NCBI GenBank assembly: GCA_017546785.1
Contig: JAFYRW010000048.1
Coordinates: 62,001 to 126,000 of the forward strand
Source: Bacteroidaceae bacterium
Lineage (GTDB): Bacteria > Bacteroidota > Bacteroidia > Bacteroidales > Bacteroidaceae
Direction: 5' to 3'
DNA: 64,000 nt
The notes beneath the pieces were generated by a model. That model did no database searches. It was not told the origin of the DNA and saw only the letters and a list, made by a program, of their open reading frames with translations. Shown one piece after another: positions 1 through 7,623 of this stretch. Within the stretch, counting starts at the first letter, position 1. The number at the start of each line of letters is the position of its first letter. Position numbers and translations under genes: made by a program.

Positions 1-3000
1 TGTAGTAGTACCATTAGAGGAGACAACAAAAGGAAGCCCATTCTCATCAACCTCACCTGATAACAACACGCCTCTCTGTCCGGGAGCGTTTCCATCCTCG
101 GCAACCATTTCGAGATTATCCTCGGATTGGTTGTTCGGTCTTTCCAAACCACCACTTTCCTCCTTGGTTTTTGCTCTCCACTCTTGGTGAACATTGTCGT
201 TTACAAGCAAATTCTCTTCCAAAAAGTCCATCGCCTGCTCCACAGTAATCTTGCCTTCTTTAACCGCGTCAAGGACTTTATACAAAGCGTCAAGAACAGC
301 GACGCCAGCTTTAGTATTGTGTGCTGTAGAAACAATCGCATCGTGCAACTGCTCTTTAGTTCCCTTTGCTTCAAAGACAGCTCTTGCCTTCTTTCTTATA
401 ATTTCAGCTTGGACATGAGATAAGTCCTCTGTAACATCAGCAGTATTGCGTCTATTACTAATTACACCAACAGGAGGTTCGCCTACTCCTATAATACCGG
501 CATCCTGCAATGCAACTCGATAGCCAGGAACGCCCTGTTCTACCGGTGCAACCTCTGCGGTCTCTGTAACCACTGCTGATGGCTCTTCCTCAACAGGTGC
601 ACTCTCAACAACAGGAGCCTGTGTTTCCTCAGCAACGGGAGAAGCCTCCGCAACCTCACTAACACTCTCTTGTGGAGCAAGCAAAGATTTCACGCTCTCC
701 CAATAAGCAATCTGCTCATCCATCTCAAGAGCCTCAATAGGGTCGGCCTTCTCCTGTGCCGCCTGAATATTCGCAATATACTTGTCAGCAGTAGCAATCT
801 GCTTTGCAACATCGTCAGTCAATAGCTGGATATACTCCGCAGTCACCGCAGGCTCAACCTTTGTAAACTGCTTCTTCTTGCCCTCAATAGGAATCAACGC
901 CTCAAGTTCCGCTCTTCGCGCCTTCTTGTCAACCACAGGAGCAACAGAGTTATTCTCCTGTTCAACCGACACAGCAGCACCGTTTTCTGCTGTCACATTT
1001 CCGTTTTCAGCCGGCGCACCCTGCTGTTCATTTACCTCCAGCTCAGCATTCAACTCGCTATCTATCTCCATATGTTTTGCAGCCTTCAAATCCTCCGCGC
1101 TCTCGGTATTAACAGCTGCTGTAAAGTTCTTTGCCGCCACCTGCTCGGTGTGTTCGTCGGGGAATGTTATATACAGCGCGTCCGACGAAGCATCATAGTC
1201 CACCGTGCCGTTATCATTCAGCACCACGTTACCACCGGTAATGAACACCTCCTCGCCATTATAAATAGTAGAATACACATTGCCATCTACCTTGTTAGCA
1301 TTCTTGTCAATGCTCTTATCCACCTCAGCATATTTCTCCTCTCGTCTATCCTGAATGCTCGCACGCATACCCTCTACAAAAGCCTTTTCCCTCTTATAGT
1401 TGTTTATCGCTTGCAGAGTCTGTTCATCACCCATAGCCAACTCCTCAGCCGAATGCTCTCTAAGGAACAACTCTATATCCGCCTCGCTACCCCAACCTAA
1501 ACGGCTACGCATCTCCTCCTCCGCTCTCTGCAGTGCAGTTCTCGCCACCTGCCTATTCTCAGGTGTCGGCTCAGTCTCTGTGCCTTGCGTGAATGCAGCC
1601 TCCAGTTCGGCATCCTCCTCTGTTGCCAACACATCGAGCACCGACGTAGATACATCACTCTTAAGTTTCGCAGCGGCATATTTCATTATAGCTGTCTTTT
1701 GTTCTTTGGGTAGCTCCGACTCATCTACATACTTCAATATAGCATTCATAGTCGCCTCGTCAGCATTATCCAACGCATCTATATACTCAGCAGCATCTTC
1801 ACCCATCAACTCCTCAACCACTCTTCTTGCGCGATTCAACTCTCTACCCATTCTATATCTCTCGGTGTAGTATCCTCCCACCGCTCCCGCGGTCTGAACA
1901 GCACCCATTGTTACACCCGGAGCGAGCACAGCCAAGAATGTCGTAGCAAGGTTATCCCTGTCGAACACATCTTTTATCTCCTGATCGCCTACGAATACAG
2001 CACTACCAACACCAGCCTCAATCTCTTCAATAAACTCTTCAACGGTACCATTCCACTTGGTAGCATTCTGGAAAGCCTTCACCGCCTTTCCCGCAGAGCT
2101 GTTCTCTATTGCATCTAACGCCTTAAGCACCTCACGTCCTGCCTTGCTTTTTCCCAGAACTTTCTTTCCCACTGTTGCAACTCCCTTGGTAGCCCATTCA
2201 GCACCCAACATCTCCGATGCGTTCTGAATAGCCCCTTCAGCCACAGCCTTGTATCCTGCCTCTAAGGCACTCTCCCTATTCACCTGTCCGGCATATTCCA
2301 CCTTACCATCACGAATCTCGTAGTCAGCCTGTCCCGCCATTCTGTTCATAGCATCAGCAGCTGTTCTTGGCAGTCCCGTAGTAACAGCCATTCCTGCACC
2401 GGCGGCAGTAGCTCCCACCGCCTTTGCGCCCGCTCTCAGTATAGCACCTATACCCTTCTTGACAGCATATTTGCCAAGTCGTGAAACCAACATATTCGAT
2501 GCGCCACTCAACGGGTTAATAGCCATCTCAGCCATAAATCCAGGCATCTCTGCTACCGACTGTCCCGCACTGTAAGCATTGCTGACATCGCTTCCATACG
2601 CCTGCTTCACAACCACATTTACCGCCAGCGCATCGAGCAAGTTCTCTTCGTCCTTCGTCAGCTCCTCTCCCTTCTCGAACTTATCGACCAGCTGTAAAAT
2701 CTCAGAACTCTTCATAGCAGTAAGCATAGGCAACCACGTCTCAATATCCGATAACTTGTTCGCCACACCCCCTGCGAATCCCTTATCTTTCTCTACAGCC
2801 TCAATAATACTCTGCGACTCCTTATTCAGAGAATCCGCAGCCTTCAGCGTGTTCCAACGCGCATCACCTATTATGCTCGCATTATCTCTTAGGTAGTCTG
2901 GAGTAGAAGCAACACCGCCACCTTTAGGCATATTCTCCAATACTCTGCGCCACAGAGGTTTTTTCTCCTCCTCTTGAGCCTGTTTCGCGCCTCTCTCCTG

Positions 3001-3579
3001 TGCATATCTCTCAAGTTCTGCGCCGGTTTTCACACTTAGCTCACTCAGTTGATACTTCAACTCCTCAGTGTCAATATCCTCTCTCGCGATCTTCTCCATT
3101 TGCGCCATCAGCACATCGTCGCTTATTTGCTCACGTCGCACCTCTTCCGGCTGGTGTGCCAACCACTCAATCTCTCTACGCGAGAATCCGCTATATCTCT
3201 TCTCGTCGTAAGGGTTCGCGAGCGATGTCAGAGGCTTCTCCGCTCTACCACCCCCTGCATTACTTGTTGCCTGTGCCATACTCACAGGTGCCATTCCAAA
3301 CTGGAACACATGACTCATTGGAACAACAGGATCGTCGTTCTCCTCCGGTCCGAACTCCTCCTTCAGCTCCTGCTCGGTGAATACATTATCAGCAGAAGTA
3401 GCGAATCCTAACTGCGCACTAAAAGAACTGTAATCACCGAAATCATAATCACCTATCGTTGCATCATACAGTTTCTTTCTTTTTTCGGCATTCTGTATAT
3501 CGGCATTAAATTGCTCGAATGAGCCCAAATCGTACTCTTCAGATAGAGCGTCGTATAATTTTCGTCTATTATCGTTCAT
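1..3579 (-). CDS. Large phage-type protein (internal virion or large polyvalent protein), partial at window edge
   Basis: The frame is open for 1193 codons from an ATG at 3579 to the left edge, so the C-terminus is missing. The N-terminus holds two imperfect copies of a motif of the form RRKLYDALSEEYDLGSFEQF and KRKKLYDATIGDYDFGDYSSF (about residues 5-50). I recall this repeat from internal virion and large multi-domain proteins of Bacteroidetes phages. The middle (about residues 330-560) has Ala/Gly-rich hydrophobic stretches that could insert in a membrane. About residues 960-1020 form a Pro/Glu/Val-rich linker. The ATG overlaps the stop codon of the preceding gene by 1 nt (TAATG), which implies translational coupling. 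No enzyme motif is visible in the part present. A role as an injected virion protein is inferred from size, composition and neighbours. Confidence 0.6.
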   Translation of the reverse strand, partial: MNDNRRKLYDALSEEYDLGSFEQFNADIQNAEKRKKLYDATIGDYDFGDYSSFSAQLGFATSADNVFTEQELKEEFGPEENDDPVVPMSHVFQFGMAPVSMAQATSNAGGGRAEKPLTSLANPYDEKRYSGFSRREIEWLAHQPEEVRREQISDDVLMAQMEKIAREDIDTEELKYQLSELSVKTGAELERYAQERGAKQAQEEEKKPLWRRVLENMPKGGGVASTPDYLRDNASIIGDARWNTLKAADSLNKESQSIIEAVEKDKGFAGGVANKLSDIETWLPMLTAMKSSEILQLVDKFEKGEELTKDEENLLDALAVNVVVKQAYGSDVSNAYSAGQSVAEMPGFMAEMAINPLSGASNMLVSRLGKYAVKKGIGAILRAGAKAVGATAAGAGMAVTTGLPRTAADAMNRMAGQADYEIRDGKVEYAGQVNRESALEAGYKAVAEGAIQNASEMLGAEWATKGVATVGKKVLGKSKAGREVLKALDAIENSSAGKAVKAFQNATKWNGTVEEFIEEIEAGVGSAVFVGDQEIKDVFDRDNLATTFLAVLAPGVTMGAVQTAGAVGGYYTERYRMGRELNRARRVVEELMGEDAAEYIDALDNADEATMNAILKYVDESELPKEQKTAIMKYAAAKLKSDVSTSVLDVLATEEDAELEAAFTQGTETEPTPENRQVARTALQRAEEEMRSRLGWGSEADIELFLREHSAEELAMGDEQTLQAINNYKREKAFVEGMRASIQDRREEKYAEVDKSIDKNANKVDGNVYSTIYNGEEVFITGGNVVLNDNGTVDYDASSDALYITFPDEHTEQVAAKNFTAAVNTESAEDLKAAKHMEIDSELNAELEVNEQQGAPAENGNVTAENGAAVSVEQENNSVAPVVDKKARRAELEALIPIEGKKKQFTKVEPAVTAEYIQLLTDDVAKQIATADKYIANIQAAQEKADPIEALEMDEQIAYWESVKSLLAPQESVSEVAEASPVAEETQAPVVESAPVEEEPSAVVTETAEVAPVEQGVPGYRVALQDAGIIGVGEPPVGVISNRRNTADVTEDLSHVQAEIIRKKARAVFEAKGTKEQLHDAIVSTAHNTKAGVAVLDALYKVLDAVKEGKITVEQAMDFLEENLLVNDNVHQEWRAKTKEESGGLERPNNQSEDNLEMVAEDGNAPGQRGVLLSGEVDENGLPFVVSSNGTTT

Positions 3580-4340
3580 TAGTTCATCGGATTTACTTTC
3601 TTATTACTCCCCATAGGGTTAGCTTTTCTCTGTTTCACCTCTTGCATCTTCTTTCCCTTCGCATATCCGGCAGCACGACCCTTAGCGAGAGCATTAGCCA
3701 CCTGGTTAGGAGTAGGATTCGGCTCAATAACCTCTTCATACTTCTGGCTACCATCTTCGTTCTTCACTAAATAACCATCTTCATCCTTGGCGGGCACATT
3801 CTTCGTTACCGCGAACTGTGGGTTATCCGCAATCATCTCTTGATAGTCATAGTAGTCTTGCACTTTTTGCTCCTGAACTGTCTGCTTACCAGCATCAGCC
3901 TTAGCTTTCTTAGCTTTTGTCTGTGCTTCTATCGCCCGCAGGGCAAGACTCTTATCTCTATATTCTTTCTGCTCCTGTACTTGCTGCTGTCTGTGGGCCT
4001 CCTCTCTCTCAGCTCGCATTCTCGCATTGTTATCCTTGCGCTGCTCCTCTCTTGCCCTACGTAGTTCCTGCGCGTATCTCTCCACCTCCGCAGCGTGTTT
4101 CTCGCGTAGTGCACGCATTCTGTCATTAGCCTTAGCAGTAAACGCAGGCTCATTATTCATATTTCTCGCTCCTGCCGCCGATGCTCCAACCTGCGCCCCT
4201 AACCGAGCTATATCGCCCAATATCGCCATATCTCTATCACGCTTCGCCTGCGCCATCTCAGTTTCTCTGCGCCTCTGGGCATTCTGCGCCATTTTCTCAG
4301 TCTCTGCCGCCAACTCCGACGACTCCCACCAGTTTCCCAT
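3579..4340 (-). CDS. Putative phage structural protein, coiled-coil rich
   Basis: This 253-residue protein is highly charged. Residues about 10-145 are Ala/Glu/Arg/Gln-rich and look like a long helix or coiled coil (runs such as EKMAQNAQRRRETEMAQ and ERYAQELRRAREEQRK). The C-terminal third is lysine-rich. There is no signal peptide. The start lies 3 nt after the preceding gene and the stop overlaps the next start by 1 nt, so it is the middle gene of a tightly packed three-gene unit. Such a protein between two virion-type proteins is typical of the tail or internal-virion module of podovirus-like phages. I do not recognise a specific family. Its precise role is unknown. Confidence 0.55.
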   Translation of the reverse strand: MGNWWESSELAAETEKMAQNAQRRRETEMAQAKRDRDMAILGDIARLGAQVGASAAGARNMNNEPAFTAKANDRMRALREKHAAEVERYAQELRRAREEQRKDNNARMRAEREEAHRQQQVQEQKEYRDKSLALRAIEAQTKAKKAKADAGKQTVQEQKVQDYYDYQEMIADNPQFAVTKNVPAKDEDGYLVKNEDGSQKYEEVIEPNPTPNQVANALAKGRAAGYAKGKKMQEVKQRKANPMGSNKKVNPMN

Positions 4341-4343
4341 ATC

Positions 4344-5063
4344 TCAATACCAATTCTTATTCTTGCTGTAATAACTGTTATACGCTCTCTCCTCAGCCAG
4401 TATCTCATCGGCCAAAGTAGGGGAAATACCCACTTCCTTACCTACAGGATTCGCCACCGATCCGGGCAATGATGTACTCTCGCCACCCATTATACTCCTT
4501 GTGCCCTCAGACGCAGCTTGTGATGGAAGAGCATTTGCCGCAGCCATACTCTGTAAAGACCCCGCGGTAAGATTCAACCCAGCACTCATTATGTTTTTCG
4601 CCGACTCTTGTTCTTGCGCATATTTCTTAAGGTCATAATCGAGGCCCTGCGCTGCCAAAGCATTATCCATCTCCAACTTCTGTCGGTCAATCATCTGCTT
4701 ATTACTCTCGCCCTGCGCTGCCAAGTTGCCCATAAGGTCTCCCATCGCCTCGCCACCAGCCTCAGCCACCGCCTGCGCCTGTTCCGGAGTACCTCCTGTT
4801 ATTGCCGCTCTCGCTCGCGCCTCTCTCGTTCTCTCCTCCCACGCATCACGATATCTTTTCATAGCGTTCTGAGCCTCCACCGTATTCATATAATCACGAT
4901 AGTAGTTGCGTGTATACCACGCATTATTGCGTGCACTCTGTTCCGCCTCAGCCTCCTTCTGCTTTTTATCAGCCTTCTTTGCTGCGCTCGCATTTCTTAT
5001 ACCGCCATAAATGGTGCTTCCCAGGCCTGCAATGAGCCCCACCGTAGCTAAACTTATACTCAT
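4344..5063 (-). CDS. Putative phage internal virion protein
   Basis: This 239-residue protein starts with a short hydrophobic Gly-rich segment (residues 4-22), followed by an Ala/Lys/Glu-rich helix and a long Ala/Gly/Gln-rich region. That layout resembles the small internal virion proteins of T7-like phages and similar Bacteroidetes phage proteins, which join the injection channel. It is the first gene of the leftward unit; the space up to the rightward helix-turn-helix gene is the likely promoter region. The assignment rests on architecture and context rather than a diagnostic motif, so a generic phage structural protein is the alternative. Confidence 0.55.
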   Translation of the reverse strand: MSISLATVGLIAGLGSTIYGGIRNASAAKKADKKQKEAEAEQSARNNAWYTRNYYRDYMNTVEAQNAMKRYRDAWEERTREARARAAITGGTPEQAQAVAEAGGEAMGDLMGNLAAQGESNKQMIDRQKLEMDNALAAQGLDYDLKKYAQEQESAKNIMSAGLNLTAGSLQSMAAANALPSQAASEGTRSIMGGESTSLPGSVANPVGKEVGISPTLADEILAEERAYNSYYSKNKNWY

Positions 5064-5178
5064 ATCCTATTTTTTAAGGTGCAAGGTCGCGCAAAAGAGT
5101 CAAACACACACGCGGAATTATTACTTTCCCATTTCGAATTCATTACATTTTTCGTTCGATAGGCGCTTTGTAAGGAAA

Positions 5179-5286
5179 TGTAGTGTACATTTGCCGACAG
5201 TTGTAGTGTTGTAGTGCTAACTGCGGTACTCATACGAAATCAATGTGTTGATACTTAGACAACTGACACTGTCGGGGAATGTAGTG
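5179..5286. repeat. Four copies of TGTAGTG in the divergent phage intergenic region
   Basis: The heptamer TGTAGTG occurs at 5179-5185, 5202-5208, 5210-5216 and 5280-5286, the last abutting the ATG of the helix-turn-helix gene. A TACATTTG sequence at 5186-5193 matches the Bacteroidetes -7 element, although the nearest TTTG (5167-5170) is only 15 bp upstream. The region separates two divergent phage genes, so the copies could be operator sites, perhaps for the adjacent DNA-binding protein. This is inference; a heptamer can recur by chance. Confidence 0.35.
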
Positions 5287-5763
5287 ATGGAGGAGAAGAA
5301 GAAAAAAAAAATAGTAGATGAAGCAACCAGACGAAAGGCGGTCCAAGACTATAAGCTCAATGGCAATGCTTCAGCCATAGCGCGGAAGTATGGAGTAGCC
5401 CGCTCCACCTTTCTTGCCTGGCTACCTATATATTCTAATGACTTCTTATGTGATAACGACATCATCACCGATGCCTGCGTATCTGCCATAGAAAAGACCT
5501 CCGAGGCTGTCATCCAGTCTATTTATTCAAATAATGCCACAAGACAGCAGTTCTTAGAAGAACACTATGCCGAGATAGGCAACGCCATCAGTGCCAACAT
5601 CAGAGCCATTTCCCAGCGGCTCAAGAAGCCCGATAATATTCCCATGCGCGACCTCGCCGCCTCACTCAACGCCCTCAGCGGCATAATCAAAGAATTTCTT
5701 CCCGTCGAAGAACAGGGCAGCACAACCATCAACCTGCTCCAGCAGACAATTAACAACCAATAG
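5287..5763 (+). CDS. Helix-turn-helix protein resembling phage terminase small subunit
   Basis: The protein has 158 residues from the ATG at 5287; an upstream in-frame GTG at 5245 would add 14 residues unlike the rest. Residues about 10-45 form a homeodomain-like helix-turn-helix (TRRKAVQDYKLNGNASAIAR followed by KYGVARSTFLAWL), as in transposase-type and terminase small-subunit N-termini. The remainder is helical, consistent with an oligomerisation region. In tailed phages such a protein recognises packaging sites. Against that reading, the gene faces away from the virion genes, and no large terminase subunit follows, only a 43-codon remnant in another frame. A transcriptional regulator of the element is the alternative. 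Confidence 0.5.
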   Translation: MEEKKKKKIVDEATRRKAVQDYKLNGNASAIARKYGVARSTFLAWLPIYSNDFLCDNDIITDACVSAIEKTSEAVIQSIYSNNATRQQFLEEHYAEIGNAISANIRAISQRLKKPDNIPMRDLAASLNALSGIIKEFLPVEEQGSTTINLLQQTINNQ

Positions 5764-5891
5764 TTGCACCATTCGATAATTTCCCCTTAATTACTACCGA
5801 CAAGCAAGAGATTCTTAAAAGAGTAATGGTTCCCGCCGCACAATGGTACTGCGACTATTGCGATTGGATGGATGAAGAAGTGATACAATAA
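5760..5891 (+). pseudogene. 43-codon coding remnant in the -1 frame after the helix-turn-helix gene
   Basis: Immediately after the helix-turn-helix gene, the -1 frame is open for 43 codons. It reads like real protein (for example FPLITTDKQEILKRV and then QWYCDYCDWMDEE) and stops at 5889-5891, on the edge of a terminator. The frame has no good start; its only ATG would give 21 residues. It could be a fragment of a gene (a large terminase or other phage gene) lost by deletion, or a C-terminal extension reached by a frameshift or a sequencing indel. I see no canonical slippery heptamer at the junction. Confidence 0.35.
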
Positions 5892-5920
5892 TAGCCACCA
5901 TTCCCCTGAATAGTGGCTAT
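5891..5920. terminator. Intrinsic terminator between convergent phage genes
   Basis: A 13-bp stem with one mismatch, ATAGCCACCATTC paired with GAATAGTGGCTAT around a CCCT loop, sits between the rightward helix-turn-helix/remnant and the leftward recombinase. An AT-rich stretch lies to the right. It probably ends transcription from the left and may act in both directions. Confidence 0.65.
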
Positions 5921-5922
5921 CT

Positions 5923-6029
5923 GTAAATTATATTTACTTTTGTAAGTATTTTTCTTATATATGAATATCAAGTATTTAGCAAAAATTCCCCGCTTAGCAA
6001 AATCAAAAGTAATTGTAAATATTATTTAC
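5923..6029. repeat. Paired palindromes and a direct repeat beside the recombinase 3' end
   Basis: Two 15-bp palindromes of form GTAAAT-N3-ATTTAC lie at 5923-5937 and 6015-6029; the second covers the recombinase stop codon. Between them the direct repeat TTAGCAAAA occurs at 5976-5984 and 5994-6002. Both motifs could be protein-binding sites for the mobile element. Their AT richness makes chance occurrence possible. Confidence 0.35.
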
Positions 6030-7203
6030 CATATAGAACCTTATCAATAATCTTGCGTGCAGCCTCATCTGCTACCCTCTCATTCTTGCGTATATATATA
6101 TTCGTCACCGGCATACCGTTAGAATGGCCCAGTAAGTCACCGATTATATCTATCGACACTCCACAGTCATACATTCCTATAGTAGCGTAAGAGTGCCTTG
6201 CCCAATAAGTAGTAATATCCGGGAACAACGGCTTAATAATCTTCTTACACCCCTTCATTTTCAGTTCTCCAATCTTCCGCAGCCCCTTGTTCATCCTCCG
6301 CATATAGTCCCCATAATCAGCATACCTGTCGCATATATCCAGGAGATACTCCTTCCCCCTATACCTGTTGATGATCTCCATCATCTCCGGCTCCACCTTA
6401 ATAGAGTACAGTTCGTGAGTCTTCTGCCTGCGGTAATTGATTCTCCCATCAACAATATTATCCTCCTTCAACAATGCGAGGTCACCGATATTTATCCCTC
6501 TCATTAGTATCATAAGAATAAAAATATCCCTATACCCCTTCTGATACTCCTCAACCGGCCAATCCCTCAGCATATGTACCTGCTCCAAGGATAATGCTCT
6601 CTTTCGTGTCTCCTCGTGCTTTATCTTAAACTTCCGGAAGGGATACGATGTAGTCAGTTCGTTGTCTATCGCATCATTCACCAACGCCCTAATGTTCCTT
6701 AGATGGATAGCCCTTGCATTCACCGACATATCCAACCACCCCTCGAACCCCCTCAACCAATCAATATTGAGGTCATTATATGTCCTCGGCATTCCATACG
6801 TGAGCATCTTCTTCAATGTCTCACGATATATCTCCCTTGTCCTACCCTTCTTTGTCTCAAGGAACTTATTATAATGCTCCTCCACAGTCATCTCACGCTG
6901 TTCCTCCCCACGCTCCGCACACTCCAGCATACTCTTTATCTCCGCCACCTTGCGTCCGTTCAGCTTCCCCTCGCGTTGCCAGTCATATAGAAGACAGTCT
7001 ATCTCCGCTTTTCTTGCGATAAGTTGATTATTCAGCATAGCCGCCCTCGGGTGCTTCACCACCTGTATACCATTCCATTGCTCCGGCATAAGCTGTATGC
7101 CCATCGATAGATACGCAGTCTGCCGTTGGTACGTAAGTCTTAATTTCAGCGGATAAGGAGCAGCTCCACTCCTCGTATCAAGATAAAATTTCGTAGTTAT
7201 CAT
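6022..7203 (-). CDS. Tyrosine recombinase / integrase of the mobile element
   Basis: The protein has 393 residues from the ATG at 7203. It has the three-part layout of Bacteroidetes phage and transposon integrases: an N-terminal arm-DNA-binding domain (KFYLDTRSGAAPYPLKLRL), a central SAM-like core-binding domain, and a C-terminal catalytic domain. Catalytic-type residues are visible in order: Arg in LMRGINIGDL, Lys in RRQKTHELYS, the ARHSYAT box, LGHS, and the nucleophile Tyr in NIYIRK. It would cut and join att sites, here probably in the adjacent tRNA-Pro. An in-frame extension to 7344 would add 47 residues but runs through tandem repeats, so I reject that start. The gene points away from the tRNA, and the element extends to the left beyond the window. 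Confidence 0.9.
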   Translation of the reverse strand: MITTKFYLDTRSGAAPYPLKLRLTYQRQTAYLSMGIQLMPEQWNGIQVVKHPRAAMLNNQLIARKAEIDCLLYDWQREGKLNGRKVAEIKSMLECAERGEEQREMTVEEHYNKFLETKKGRTREIYRETLKKMLTYGMPRTYNDLNIDWLRGFEGWLDMSVNARAIHLRNIRALVNDAIDNELTTSYPFRKFKIKHEETRKRALSLEQVHMLRDWPVEEYQKGYRDIFILMILMRGINIGDLALLKEDNIVDGRINYRRQKTHELYSIKVEPEMMEIINRYRGKEYLLDICDRYADYGDYMRRMNKGLRKIGELKMKGCKKIIKPLFPDITTYWARHSYATIGMYDCGVSIDIIGDLLGHSNGMPVTNIYIRKNERVADEAARKIIDKVLYGK

Positions 7204-7218
7204 AATTTCGTTAGTTTT

Positions 7219-7291
7219 TTTGCAAACATTTTGCAAACATTTTGCAAACAAGGTTCGCGAAAGTTCGCAAAAGTTCGCGAAAGTTCGCGTT
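7219..7291. repeat. Seven helically phased octamers between recombinase and tRNA
   Basis: Three tandem 11-bp units (TTTGCAAACAT) place the palindrome TTTGCAAA at 7219-7226, 7230-7237 and 7241-7248. Four tandem 10-bp units then place TTCGCGAA at 7254-7261 and 7274-7281, with variants TTCGCAAA at 7264-7271 and TTCGCGTT at 7284-7291. Spacing of 10-11 bp puts all sites on the same face of the helix. The position immediately upstream of the recombinase suggests arm-type integrase sites, a directionality-factor array or an autoregulatory operator. Confidence 0.8.
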
Positions 7292-7335
7292 TTTTGCCCT
7301 GTTTTTATAATTTCCGTACCGCCTAAAACACAAAA

Positions 7336-7383
7336 AAGAAACACCTAATTCACATCTAAATCGTTGTAAATCAAGTGTTTCTT
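7336..7383. other. Inverted repeat abutting the tRNA 3' end; tRNA terminator or attachment-site region
   Basis: A perfect 9-bp inverted repeat, AAGAAACAC at 7336-7344 and GTGTTTCTT at 7375-7383, lies just downstream of the tRNA on the minus strand and is followed by a T-rich run in that direction. It could terminate the tRNA transcript or be part of the integration core together with the tRNA 3' half. The partner attachment site would lie outside the window. Confidence 0.4.
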
Positions 7384-7390
7384 CTTTCGG

Positions 7391-7465
7391 TCGGGATGAC
7401 AAGATTCGAACTTGCGACCACACGCCCCCCAGACGCGTACTCTAACCGGGCTGAGCTACATCCCG
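7391..7465 (-). tRNA. tRNA-Pro (anticodon GGG)
   Basis: The minus strand folds as a 75-nt tRNA. The acceptor stem is CGGGATG with CATCCCG, the D-loop region is TAGCTCAGCCCGG, the anticodon loop carries GGG, and the T-arm contains GTTCGAATC. No CCA is encoded. The anticodon reads proline codons CCC/CCU. The tRNA lies beside the recombinase gene, and tRNA 3' ends are common integration sites. Confidence 0.93.
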
Positions 7466-7491
7466 TCCCAGACTTTGTCTGTTTGCGATTG

Positions 7492-7522
7492 CAAAGATAC
7501 GCACTTTTTTATAAACCCGCAA
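7492..7522 (-). promoter_or_regulatory. Predicted promoter of tRNA-Pro
   Basis: On the minus strand TATCTTTG (7492-7499) matches the Bacteroidetes -7 element TAnnTTTG. A TTG at 7520-7522 lies 20 bp upstream in the -33 position. The predicted start is about 20 nt before the tRNA. Confidence 0.6.
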
Positions 7523-7565
7523 CAATATTGACAAAAAAAATTCAAATATTTTGCTTTTTCTTTTA

Positions 7566-7599
7566 AAATAGTCCCTACAATACTCTGTAGAGGCTATTT
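7566..7599 (-). terminator. Terminator of the amidase-dipeptidase gene
   Basis: On the minus strand AAATAGCCTCTACA pairs with TGTAGGGACTATTT around a 6-nt loop, with one mismatch and one G-U pair. TTTTAAAAG follows. It lies just after the stop codon of the gene at 7624-9390. Confidence 0.55.
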
Positions 7600-7623
7600 A
7601 TCAGAAGAGAAAATATGTAAAAT

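Noticed and set aside
127..1870. Plus-strand open frames at the left edge
   Set aside because: They lie opposite the continuous 1193-codon phage gene and show no domain.
5750..5775. Programmed frameshift joining the helix-turn-helix gene to the remnant
   Set aside because: No X-XXY-YYZ slippery heptamer or clear downstream structure was found at the junction, so a remnant or indel is preferred.
7204..7344. 47-residue N-terminal extension of the recombinase
   Set aside because: The extension is encoded by tandem 10- and 11-bp repeats and lacks the family N-terminus, whereas the ATG at 7203 begins a typical arm-binding domain.
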